NCBI GenBank assembly: GCA_905234195.1
Contig: CAJOFR010000011.1
Coordinates: 1 to 64,000 of the forward strand
Reading direction: 5' to 3'
DNA: 64,000 nt
From: an uncultured Selenomonadaceae bacterium
GTDB lineage: Bacteria > Bacillota > Negativicutes > Selenomonadales > Selenomonadaceae
Shown here: one piece after another, positions 7,042 to 14,380 of the stretch
Layout of the letters: every line of letters starts with the position of its first letter
Numbering within the stretch: the stretch's first letter is position 1
Made by a program: the position numbers and the translations under genes
The notes under the pieces: generated by a model
The model's database searches: none
Told to the model about the DNA's origin: nothing
What the model saw: the letters and a program-made list of their open reading frames with translations, nothing else

Positions 7042-7733
7042 TTAAATCTGTTTCGCGAACCAATTCTGCTTGCCAATCAACTCAATCAATCCGAGCTGCT
7101 GTTCAGCCCAATACATGTCGCCTTCTTCGTCTTTGTAGTAGTCGCTCAAAATTCCAAACGTCGTCAAATCTGCCTGCGCGCATTTCACGAGCTCGGCAAG
7201 CCATTTCAAACCGTCTTTGGAAACTTGCAGGTCGTGCTTGAGATATTCGACGGCGTCTTTGAAAATCGGCGCGCAGGTTTTGTTTTCGAGTTTGACTTCG
7301 CCGCCCAAATCGATAATGCGGTCGATACACCTGACGACGTAGCCGCGTTCTTCGGCGGCGTGCTCTTCATATTGCGCGGCAAGTTTGCTCAATCCCTGCG
7401 CGGCAAAAATTCTCGACTGAATAACATGACCGTCCGCCTGCTGTGAAAGTTGTGTCACGATAATTTGAAGACCGGCGATAATTTTCCCCGCCTTGCTGTT
7501 GTTCAAAATAACATCTTTCATCTTTAAAATAGCGGCGGCGGGTGTGCAAGCCGAGCAGTCACAATATTTTCCGCCCTTCGCCTTGACGTCCTTCGCGTGC
7601 GCGAGAAGTTCTTTGTTGCCGGCGGTTTCGGCCATCGCTATCAACTTATCGCTTTTTCCTTGAGCACAGAGTAGCACGTCGGTGCCGCCGCCAATTGTTC
7701 AGCCTTTATGACGGCGTCTTTAAGTTCTGCCAT
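7042..7733 (-). pseudogene. Ferritin-like protein gene with a frameshift near the N-terminus
   Basis: The main frame (7042-7677) encodes 211 residues of a helical ferritin-like protein: CDCSACTPAAAIL, QYEEHAAEERGYVVRCIDR, YYKDEEGDMYWAEQQLGLIE with Glu and His ligand candidates. It has no convincing start. A strong ribosome binding site (TAGGAGGT) and ATG at 7733 instead open a different frame encoding MAELKDAVIKAEQLAAAPT, which stops after 30 codons. Adding one base (or removing two) near 7675-7690 joins them into a natural protein of about 230 residues. Either the gene is inactive here or the sequence carries a one-base error. Neighbours are oxygen-defence genes. Confidence 0.7.
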
Positions 7734-7744
7734 ATTGTTACCTC

Positions 7745-8080
7745 CTAAAATTTTTTCTCGTCGGGTTCACCGTCGCGCGGGTCGTCCACGTAATCGACTT
7801 CAGAATATCCCGCGTGCAAAGTTATCTGGTGTTTCAGTCCTTCGGGAATAATGTAAGTATCGCCCGCGCTGAAAATTTTCGTTTCGCCGTTCGCCGTGAA
7901 GGTGCACGAGCCGCTAACAACAACTGTCCATTGCGCGGCGTGAGCGTGTTCGGGGAAGATAACTTCTTTTTTCGCGCTGACGAAATAAACCGTACCGGTT
8001 GAAGTGTGGTCTACGTGCACTTCGAGACCGTCAATTTTATAATCGCGCGCGGGAACATTCTTTACAAAATCCGGAAACAT
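7745..8080 (-). CDS. Small cupin-domain protein
   Basis: A 111-residue single-domain cupin. Motif 1 is visible as PEHAHAAQWTVVVSG and motif 2 as AGDTYIIPEGLKH, giving His/His/Glu/His metal ligand candidates. Small stand-alone cupins of this kind bind a metal or small ligand; no catalytic role can be assigned. It sits in the oxygen-defence operon between the ferritin-like gene and an NAD(P)H oxidoreductase, with short spacings. ATG 8080 follows GAGGTGAAAAA. Confidence 0.75.
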   Translation of the reverse strand: MFPDFVKNVPARDYKIDGLEVHVDHTSTGTVYFVSAKKEVIFPEHAHAAQWTVVVSGSCTFTANGETKIFSAGDTYIIPEGLKHQITLHAGYSEVDYVDDPRDGEPDEKKF

Positions 8081-8101
8081 TTTTTCACCTCAAAAAATTC
8101 C

Positions 8102-8662
8102 TTACAAACTCTTCAAGCACTCTAAAATTTCTGCGGCTTGTTTTTTTGCTTTATCGACGAGCTGATTTTTCTGTTCGTCCGTCGTGACGCCGGGCACGCA
8201 CATCATTCCGCCGATATAAAAAATTTTTTTGCAGTCCATTTTGCACAGGGCGGCGTAGTTCGCGACGCCGAAACTAAATTCTTCTACGGTGTGACCCATG
8301 ACGCCCGTTGCAGTGTAAGCAGATTCAGGCGCGCCGGTCGTTATCGACGCGAGGAAAATTTTCCCCTTGAGCGCGTTGCCCTGCGAGCCGTAAGCCCAGC
8401 CGTGCTCCATGACTTTATCGACGTAAAGTTTCAAAAGTCCGGGCATGCTGTACCAGTGCATAGGATACTGGAAAAGAATCACGTCAGCTTTTTCGAGAGC
8501 CGCCTGCTCCGCCTTGACGTCGAAATTATAATCGGGATAAAGTTCGTCGAGCTTGCGAATTTCGGCTTGCGGGCACTGCGCGGAAATTTCATCCAGAATA
8601 GTTTTGTTCGCGAGAGAATTTTTTAAATCGGGGTGACCGGAAATAACCAAAAATTTCTTCAT
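8102..8662 (-). CDS. NAD(P)H-dependent quinone reductase-like flavoprotein
   Basis: A 186-residue flavodoxin-fold protein of the MdaB/KefF/NQO1 type: LVISGHPDLKNSLANK for FMN/FAD phosphate binding, YPMHWYSMPGLLKLYVDKV as the conserved second motif, and TTGAPESAY. These enzymes make obligate two-electron reductions of quinones and protect against redox cycling, which fits the oxidative-stress operon. ATG 8662 chosen because TTTGGAGGTTACTAAC is an ideal ribosome binding site; an upstream in-frame start at 8677 lies within that site. Confidence 0.82.
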   Translation of the reverse strand: MKKFLVISGHPDLKNSLANKTILDEISAQCPQAEIRKLDELYPDYNFDVKAEQAALEKADVILFQYPMHWYSMPGLLKLYVDKVMEHGWAYGSQGNALKGKIFLASITTGAPESAYTATGVMGHTVEEFSFGVANYAALCKMDCKKIFYIGGMMCVPGVTTDEQKNQLVDKAKKQAAEILECLKSL

Positions 8663-8680
8663 GTTAGTAACCTCCAAAAA

Positions 8681-9472
8681 TTATTTTTCAATGAAACTTT
8701 TAAAAGTCGACAGCGTATTATCCGCGCCGCTGACTAAAAACGCGGTGTCCGCTCCGAGTGCCAAGAAACTTACTCCCAATTCCGCAAAATGTTTCGCCTG
8801 TTCGGGAGTGAGCGCGATTGTGCCGACGGGCTTGCCGAGTTCATGAATGCGTTTAATCATGTAGTCCATCGCGTCAGCAACTTCGGGGTGGAAAATGTCG
8901 ACGCCGTGACCCATGTCGACAGCCAAATCAATCGGTCCCAAGAAAATTCCGGTGACGCCGTCAACTTTTACAATGGATTCGAGATTTTCGAGCCCGCGTT
9001 TGCTTTCGATCTGCGGGAGGATACAAATTTCGTCGACTTCGCGTTCAAGATAATCAGCGTGACGACCGTAGCGACCGGCGCGGACAGCCGTCGCCCCAAA
9101 GCCGCGATTACCGCGCGGAGCGTACCTTGCCCAGTAAACAATATTTTCGGTTTCTTCGGCGGTCTCTACCTTCGGGACAATGAAACTCTGAATACCGCCG
9201 TCAAGGAGCTGTTTAATAATTCCGGTGCCGACTTCGGGGATTCTGACGACGGGCGTCATGTCGTAGGCAGCAACCGCGCGCGCAATGTCAAAAATTGTCT
9301 GCAGGCTGTGTGAACCGTGCTCGCCGTCGACGAACAACCAATCGAAATTCGACGTCGCCAAAATTTCCGCGACTTCCGCCGACGCAATTTCCTGCCCGAC
9401 GCCGTACTGAAGTTTGCCCGCCTCGATTCCGTGCTTGAAATTATTTTTCAGATAATCTTTCACCATTGCCAT
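8681..9472 (-). CDS. HpcH/HpaI-family aldolase
   Basis: A 263-residue TIM-barrel class II aldolase of the HpcH/HpaI family: [56 protein letters not shown] and [11 protein letters not shown] contain the metal-binding Glu/Asp and substrate Arg typical of 2-keto-3-deoxy-aldarate and 4-hydroxy-2-oxoheptanedioate aldolases. The exact substrate cannot be told. It is the first gene of the minus-strand operon and follows the promoter at about 9511-9541. ATG 9472 (AGAGGTG upstream) preferred; ATG 9466 is possible. Confidence 0.82.
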   Translation of the reverse strand: MAMVKDYLKNNFKHGIEAGKLQYGVGQEIASAEVAEILATSNFDWLFVDGEHGSHSLQTIFDIARAVAAYDMTPVVRIPEVGTGIIKQLLDGGIQSFIVPKVETAEETENIVYWARYAPRGNRGFGATAVRAGRYGRHADYLEREVDEICILPQIESKRGLENLESIVKVDGVTGIFLGPIDLAVDMGHGVDIFHPEVADAMDYMIKRIHELGKPVGTIALTPEQAKHFAELGVSFLALGADTAFLVSGADNTLSTFKSFIEK

Positions 9473-9510
9473 AAAAAAACACCTCTGCAAAAATTTTGTA
9501 GACTTAAGAT

Positions 9511-9554
9511 ATTATAAAATTTGCCGTGATTCAACTATCAATACGGCGAATTTT
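9511..9554 (-). promoter_or_regulatory. Promoter of the oxygen-defence operon with overlapping palindrome
   Basis: On the minus strand TTGATA (9541-9536) and TATAAT (9516-9511) are separated by 19 bases. An inverted repeat (AAAATTTGCCG at 9517-9527 and CGGCGAATTTT at 9544-9554, one mismatch) overlaps the promoter. The TetR gene ends just upstream, so this palindrome is a candidate operator for it; an alternative is a weak terminator for tetR. No direct proof. Confidence 0.45.
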
Positions 9555-9574
9555 GTAAACCAAGTTCACGTTTT

Positions 9575-10132
9575 CTAAATTTTGTAAAGATATTTTTTCA
9601 GCGGCTCCGGCAAAGATTTTTCAATCAGCAAAATACATTCTTCGTCGGGCATGGAAATTTCTTTCGTCAACATTTCGCAGAACGCGCAAACAGTTCCGTA
9701 GCAATAAACTTTTACAAAAATTTCTACGTCCGGCGGGAGGCTCTCAAGATTTTTGCTGCGCTTGACGTAATCCGACAAAACTTTTACATTGAACTGCGCG
9801 ACGTAATTTATAAAAGAGTCCTGCCCCTTCGTGTTCGCCGCAAGATTTTTCAGAAACTCCCGATTGTCCAAAAAATATTTAAAGCCGTCTCGAAGTGTGT
9901 CCCGCCATTCGTAGCCGTCCTTGCCGATTTTGTCCATAATCTTTTCCGTAGACGTCGAATAAATCCACGCGATTAAATCGTACTTGTCTTGAAAGTGATT
10001 GTAAAAAGTTTTGGAGGTGAAGCCGCAATTTTGGGCAATCTCTTTCACGGTGATTTTGTCGACAGGTTTTTGCGTGGACAATTCTTTCAGAGAGTCGGCG
10101 AGCAATTCTTTCGTCGTCAATCGAACAATCAT
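9575..10132 (-). CDS. TetR/AcrR-family transcriptional regulator
   Basis: A 185-residue regulator with a clear N-terminal TetR DNA-binding domain: ELSTQKPVDKITVKEIAQNCGF then TSKTFYNHFQDKYDLIAW. The remaining helices form a ligand-binding domain resembling TetR_C dihydroxyacetone-type regulators. The start ATG 10132 overlaps the MATE stop by one base (TGATG), so the two are co-translated and the regulator probably controls the efflux pump and perhaps the operon beginning at 9472. The TTG at 10135 is an alternative start. Confidence 0.85.
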   Translation of the reverse strand: MIVRLTTKELLADSLKELSTQKPVDKITVKEIAQNCGFTSKTFYNHFQDKYDLIAWIYSTSTEKIMDKIGKDGYEWRDTLRDGFKYFLDNREFLKNLAANTKGQDSFINYVAQFNVKVLSDYVKRSKNLESLPPDVEIFVKVYCYGTVCAFCEMLTKEISMPDEECILLIEKSLPEPLKKYLYKI

Positions 10133-11502
10133 CAATCATCTTCCTTGTACAGGCGCATTAAATTTCTGCGCGTCATGAAAAACGCAATTGTCAGCGGCAG
10201 GCACGCGCCGACCCACGCCATAGGAGAGGCGAGGCACGCGCCCAAATATCCCCAGTAGTCCACCAGAAAAATCGCGGCGGCAATTCTCATGACAAGTTCC
10301 ATCGCGCCGGCGACCGTCGGCACAAAACTTTGACCGAGGCCTTGCAGAGTGAATCGGAAAATAAAAAGTAGCGACAGCACCCAATAACTCAAGCCGTTGA
10401 CGACAAGAAATAATCGTCCATACTCGACGATTTGTTCTTGCCCTTCGCCGACGAACAGCTTGATAATTTCCGCGCCGAAGAAAATATTAAAAATCGCCAC
10501 GAAAATACTAAACGAACACGACATCCAAACAGTTTTCTTGACGCCGTCGTTAATGCGCTCAAATTTTTTCGCGCCAAAATTCTGCGCGGTGTAGGCGGCA
10601 ACCGCGACGCCGAAAGACATCATCGGCATGACGGCAATTCCGTCGACCCTGTGCGCGGCAGCAAAAGACGCAACCGCCACCGGTCCCAGCCCGTTCAAAG
10701 CCATTTGCAAAACTACCGCGCCAATCGCGATAATCGAAGACTGAAAACCCATTGGCAAACCGATTCGGATATGTTCCCAGATAATTTTTTTGTCGATACG
10801 AAAATCTTCGCGGCGGACGTGCAGGAGCGGCACTTTCTTTTTTATGTAGACGGCGCAGACAATGTTGCCGATGACCAGCGAAACGATCGTTGCGCCTGCC
10901 GCGCCGGGTATCCCCAGCCCAAGCAGAATTATCGCGACGGGTTCGAGCAAAATATTTATGCAGAGCGTCGTTGCCTGAATGACAGTCGGCATTTTGCTGT
11001 CGCCGAGCGCGCGGATTAAATTCGACTGCATTTGAATCATGATGAAGCCGATAACGCCGCCGTAAATTATTACAATAAAACTGTACGCGCCGTCTATAAT
11101 TTCGGGCGGCGTCTGCATAATTTCCAAAAGTTCGCGGCAAAAAGTCACGCCGGTAATCGAAAGGATAATCGACAGAATCAGCGCAAGGGTCATGCACACG
11201 ACGACGCTGTAGCGGATGCCGTCAAAATTTTTCGCGCCAAAACATTGTCCGGTATAAATCGAAAAGCCACTCGTCGCGCCCATGACGAAACCGAGCATTA
11301 AAAACATCATGCTGCCGGTGCAGCCGACCGCCGCCAGTGCCTCGACGCCCAAAAATCTTCCGACAATCAGCGTATCGACGAAACCGAAAAGCTGTTGAAA
11401 GACATTGCCCGCCAAAAGCGGTAACGTGAAATAAAAAATCAGTTTTGCCGGCTCACCGACTGTCAAATCTTTTACTGCGCCGTTATTTTTTTCCTGTGAC
11501 AT
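10132..11502 (-). CDS. MATE-family multidrug efflux transporter
   Basis: A 456-residue polytopic membrane protein with about 12 hydrophobic segments in two homologous halves, matching the MATE family in length and in motifs such as LAGNVFQQLFGFVDTLIVG near the N-terminus and the second-half equivalent GLPMGFQSSIIAIGAVVLQ. MATE proteins export cationic drugs in exchange for sodium or protons. It is co-transcribed with the downstream TetR regulator and follows the adenosyltransferase gene by six bases. Confidence 0.9.
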   Translation of the reverse strand: MSQEKNNGAVKDLTVGEPAKLIFYFTLPLLAGNVFQQLFGFVDTLIVGRFLGVEALAAVGCTGSMMFLMLGFVMGATSGFSIYTGQCFGAKNFDGIRYSVVVCMTLALILSIILSITGVTFCRELLEIMQTPPEIIDGAYSFIVIIYGGVIGFIMIQMQSNLIRALGDSKMPTVIQATTLCINILLEPVAIILLGLGIPGAAGATIVSLVIGNIVCAVYIKKKVPLLHVRREDFRIDKKIIWEHIRIGLPMGFQSSIIAIGAVVLQMALNGLGPVAVASFAAAHRVDGIAVMPMMSFGVAVAAYTAQNFGAKKFERINDGVKKTVWMSCSFSIFVAIFNIFFGAEIIKLFVGEGQEQIVEYGRLFLVVNGLSYWVLSLLFIFRFTLQGLGQSFVPTVAGAMELVMRIAAAIFLVDYWGYLGACLASPMAWVGACLPLTIAFFMTRRNLMRLYKEDD

Positions 11503-11508
11503 AAATTT

Positions 11509-12033
11509 TTAAACCAAGACCGCAGAATTTTTCGCGGCGAAATAATCTTCGACCCTCATCAACATGAAACAATAATCCGACATTCGATTTAAAAATATCC
11601 CGTCAATTTCGTGAACCGCCTCGAATCTTGCCAGCCTGTAAAATTCTCTTTCGGCGCGGCGGGTTATCGTTCGTGCAAGGTCGAGCATTGCGCCGGACTG
11701 TGTGTCGCCGGGAATGACGAAGGATTTCAGCGGCGGCAAGTTTGTTTCCATTATGTCCATGTCTTCTTCGAGTTTGGAAATGTTCGCGGATTTAATTCGC
11801 GCGTCTCTCTCGATACTTGCCAGGTCTGCCATTAGGAGCGGCAGAATTTTTTGCAGCTCGAAAATTTTTTTGCGGACTTCGGGAACTTTTGAAAAAGCTC
11901 TTGCCGCCGCCAGCGCAGAATTTGCTTCGTCAATGACGCCGTAAACTTCGACGCGGGGAGATTCTTTCGCAACTCTTTCGCCGGTGAATAAGCTCGTTTG
12001 ACCTGCGTCGCCGGTTTTCGTGTAGACTCCCAT
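11509..12033 (-). CDS. Cob(I)alamin adenosyltransferase, PduO type
   Basis: A 174-residue PduO-type ATP:corrinoid adenosyltransferase. The N-terminal ATP-binding motif YTKTGDAGQTSLFTGERV and the C-terminal LDLARTITRRAEREF are diagnostic. It makes coenzyme B12 from cob(I)alamin and ATP, the cofactor of methylmalonyl-CoA mutase; the MeaB chaperone gene at 43.6 kb fits. It is followed at six bases by the MATE gene and lies downstream of a structured intergenic element. Confidence 0.9.
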   Translation of the reverse strand: MGVYTKTGDAGQTSLFTGERVAKESPRVEVYGVIDEANSALAAARAFSKVPEVRKKIFELQKILPLLMADLASIERDARIKSANISKLEEDMDIMETNLPPLKSFVIPGDTQSGAMLDLARTITRRAEREFYRLARFEAVHEIDGIFLNRMSDYCFMLMRVEDYFAAKNSAVLV

Positions 12034-12101
12034 AAAATTTAAACTCCTTTCTTTTTTTGGAAAAGTTTTGTTTTAAACTACTTTCTTTTTTAGATTTAGT
12101 A

Positions 12102-12204
12102 GCTACTTTCTTTTTTAGAAAAAGAAAGTAGCAAAGAAAAATCGCCCGCTTTCTTTTCTTCCGGAAAAGGCGCGGGCGGCCGACGTCCCTGTCGGCCTTT
12201 TTTT
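12102..12204 (-). repeat. Structured intergenic hairpin cassette, diverged copy (A)
   Basis: Three stacked hairpins: GGCCGAC/GTCGGCC (12078-type arms at 12078+: precisely 12178-12197), GCCCGC/GCGGGC (12144-12177) and GCTACTTTC/GAAAGTAGC (12102-12132). Same order and spacing as the cassettes at 27766, 35766, 39057 and 45067 but with different bases in the stems. Read on the minus strand it is the 3' UTR of ndk. The first hairpin has loop AGGGAC. Confidence 0.7.
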
Positions 12205-12218
12205 CCTGTCAAAAAATT

Positions 12219-12635
12219 TTAGCCGAACTGTTCAATTTCGCTGAAGAAAATAGGAATTTCGCGCGCGGCACTCGCGGGGCTGTCGGAGGCGTGCACTGCG
12301 TTTTTCGTGACACCTTCCGCGTAGAGTTTGCGGATTGTCCCTTCGTCCGCCTTCGCGGGATTCGTCGCGCCGTTTATTTCGCGGACGCGCTGAATAACAT
12401 TTTCGCCGCCGAGAACAAGAGCCATAAGCGGCGCGCTCGTCATGAACTCAACAAGGTCGCCGTAAAAATTTTTGCCGATATGTTCCGCGTAATGAATGGC
12501 GGCAATTTTTTCGTCCATCTGCATGACTTTCGCCGCGATAATTTTAAAGCCTTCGTCCTCGTAGCGTTTCAAAATGTCGCCGGTGTGTCCTTTGCCGAAG
12601 GCGTCGGGTTTAATCAGAATCAAAGTTTTTTCCAT
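12219..12635 (-). CDS. ndk: Nucleoside diphosphate kinase
   Basis: A 138-residue NDK with the family hallmarks: TLILIKPDAFGKGHTGDIL at the start, GATNPAKADEGTIRK, and the active-site NAVHASDSPASAAREI with the phosphorylated His. It equilibrates nucleoside tri- and diphosphates. The start was set to ATG 12635 because GGAGGAACTGCAA precedes it; the upstream ATG at 12650 falls before that site. Downstream lies hairpin cassette A. Confidence 0.95.
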   Translation of the reverse strand: MEKTLILIKPDAFGKGHTGDILKRYEDEGFKIIAAKVMQMDEKIAAIHYAEHIGKNFYGDLVEFMTSAPLMALVLGGENVIQRVREINGATNPAKADEGTIRKLYAEGVTKNAVHASDSPASAAREIPIFFSEIEQFG

Positions 12636-12656
12636 TTGCAGTTCCTCCAAAAAATT

Positions 12657-13211
12657 TTAATATTCGGGCGTCCGCTGACTAAGTTCGATGCCCGTGACTT
12701 TGTTGTTGTTCACGACGACGGAAATAATATAAGTGGTGTCGCCTGGTTTGTACATGTAGTTATCGCTGACTTGCGCCCAGCTGTATTTTGTGCCGGTCCA
12801 CTTGTAAGAAAAATAGGGCTTGCCGGATTCGCGCATGAACTCCGGAATATCCGCAGGGGTGCGCGTCTGAACTTCGTAGTTGCCGCCGTAAATTCTAAGG
12901 ACTTCGTCAAGGGACATGCCCACATAAACGCCGGCGGAAGTTCGCCAACCATTATTCGCGGTCGTCACGACGTAACGAACTTTTTTGCCGAGAAAACCTA
13001 TCTCGACGTCGTTACCGTACATTATGACATCGCTGACAAGTTGCGCGTAGCCGCCGGGGTTGCTCGTCGGCTGCCCGTAGCCTCTGATAACATAATCATA
13101 GGGCTCGTCCAGCCAAACGCCGCCCAAAAGAAAATCCGTCGGCTTAATCGCAAAACAAATGCTCGGAATCATAGCCGCAAATAAAATCACGGCGGCAAAA
13201 AATTTTCTCAC
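12657..13211 (-). CDS. Exported protein of unknown function
   Basis: A 184-residue protein with an N-terminal signal peptide (RKFFAAVILFAAMIPSICFA). The mature part has beta-rich sequence with YDYVIRGYGQPTSNPGG and VGMSLDEVLRIYGGNYEV, a repeated G-x-S/P-x-D-x-(V/L)-x-x-x-(Y/F)-G theme seen in small exported SmpA/BamE-like folds. A similar motif occurs in the exported protein at 28925-29368. The function is not recognised. A GTG start at 13211 follows AAGGAGGG. Confidence 0.65.
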   Translation of the reverse strand: MRKFFAAVILFAAMIPSICFAIKPTDFLLGGVWLDEPYDYVIRGYGQPTSNPGGYAQLVSDVIMYGNDVEIGFLGKKVRYVVTTANNGWRTSAGVYVGMSLDEVLRIYGGNYEVQTRTPADIPEFMRESGKPYFSYKWTGTKYSWAQVSDNYMYKPGDTTYIISVVVNNNKVTGIELSQRTPEY

Positions 13212-13223
13212 AAAAATCCCTCC

Positions 13224-13577
13224 TTAAAAACTTTTGCAAGCTTGGACGACTTCTTGAATTTTTTCCTCCGTAAGATTATCCACGTGAAAGCCGCCCGCGC
13301 AAGTAACGACCGTCTGAAATTTTTTGCAAAACTTTTCGGCGACGAGGCGACAAATTTTTTCGTCCTTGTGCCCCGTCACGTTCAGCACCGAAGACGTACA
13401 ACTTGCACTGCCGTCATTTTTCAGCGACGGGCGCGGAATCGCAAGGACAACGCTGCCGATATGAGGTCTTTCGCCGCCGTGAATCAGAATCAAAAAATCT
13501 TCCCCGACTTGCTCAATTTCTATCGTCAGCTCCGCGAAAGAAAGTTTCTTTTCAATGACTTGCTTTTCAATTTTCAC
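13224..13577 (-). CDS. LpdD-like prenylated-flavin chaperone family protein
   Basis: A 117-residue protein with IHGGERPHIGSVVLAIPRPS, then GHKDEKICRLVAEKFCKKF and VVTCAGGFHVDNLTEEKI. This pattern (G-G-x-x-P-H-I-G followed by A-x-P-R-P-S) matches the LpdD-like small proteins linked with UbiD-type prenylated-FMN decarboxylases. No UbiD or UbiX gene is nearby, so the partner is unknown. GTG start at 13577. Confidence 0.5.
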   Translation of the reverse strand: MKIEKQVIEKKLSFAELTIEIEQVGEDFLILIHGGERPHIGSVVLAIPRPSLKNDGSASCTSSVLNVTGHKDEKICRLVAEKFCKKFQTVVTCAGGFHVDNLTEEKIQEVVQACKSF

Positions 13578-13586
13578 GACAAAACC

Positions 13587-14375
13587 TCACTTCAAATATT
13601 TGTTTTCCAATTTTTCAAGCGTCCCGTCCATTTTTATTTCGGCAAGCACAAAATTTATGTAGTTCAAAAATTCCTGGTCGCCCTTCTGCATCAAAATCCC
13701 GCATGAATGTTTCGTGAAAGGTTCGTTAATCAGCGGCGCGGCTAATTTTTTGTCAGCGCGAATGTAAGTCAACGCCTCGACGGTTTCAGTTATCATGACG
13801 TCGGCTTTTCCCGCCGCAATCTGTGCCGGAATTTCCGCGTTCTCGTTGAAGACGATAATTTTTGCGTGCGTCAAGTTCGCGTGTGCAAATTTTTCATTGG
13901 TGCCGCCGGGATTAATCATAACGCGAACTTCGGGCTTGTCAATATCGGCAAGGCTTTTAAATTTTTTGGCGTCGCTCTTCCTGCAGAGAATGGTTTTGCC
14001 GAAAATCCCCACGCCGTAGCCGTCGGACATCGCCATAATTTTTTCGCGCGCGTAGTTTCGAGAAATCCCACAGAGAGCAATGTCAAATTTCCCGTCAAGA
14101 GTATCCTGCGTCAAAGTTTTCCACGTCGTCGGTACGTACTCAATTTTCACGCCGAGCGAATCCGCGATAATCTGCGAAAGTTCCGCGTCGATACCTTCGT
14201 ATTTTCCGGTTTCGGTATTGAAATAAGACATCGGCTTATAATCTCCAGTGGTGCCGATACGAATCGTGCCGCGCGAAATTATTTCTTCGAGGTGTCCGGC
14301 TTCGGCAACCTGCACGGAAAAAATTATCGCTGTCGTCAAAATTATCGCGGCAAAAAATTTTTTCAGAGTCTGCAC
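13587..14375 (-). CDS. Periplasmic cyclohexadienyl dehydratase-like / family 3 solute-binding protein
   Basis: A 262-residue protein with a signal peptide (to about AEA, residue 26) and a family 3 solute-binding fold: RGTIRIGTTGDYKPMSYFN, FDIALCGISRN, VMINPGGTNEKFAHANL, ADVMITETVEA. The TTGDYKP and NPGGTNEKFA motifs and the Glu in the ITETVEA segment match PheC-type periplasmic cyclohexadienyl dehydratases, which make phenylpyruvate from prephenate, rather than simple amino-acid binding proteins. No permease or ATPase is adjacent, which supports an enzyme. GTG start at 14375 after GGGAG. Confidence 0.65.
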   Translation of the reverse strand: MQTLKKFFAAIILTTAIIFSVQVAEAGHLEEIISRGTIRIGTTGDYKPMSYFNTETGKYEGIDAELSQIIADSLGVKIEYVPTTWKTLTQDTLDGKFDIALCGISRNYAREKIMAMSDGYGVGIFGKTILCRKSDAKKFKSLADIDKPEVRVMINPGGTNEKFAHANLTHAKIIVFNENAEIPAQIAAGKADVMITETVEALTYIRADKKLAAPLINEPFTKHSCGILMQKGDQEFLNYINFVLAEIKMDGTLEKLENKYLK

Positions 14376-14380
14376 AAAAA

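Noticed and set aside
12034-12218. A hidden small gene or cobalamin riboswitch before the adenosyltransferase
   Set aside because: Only the hairpin cassette and T-rich sequence are found; no B12-box sequence and no ORF with a ribosome binding site.
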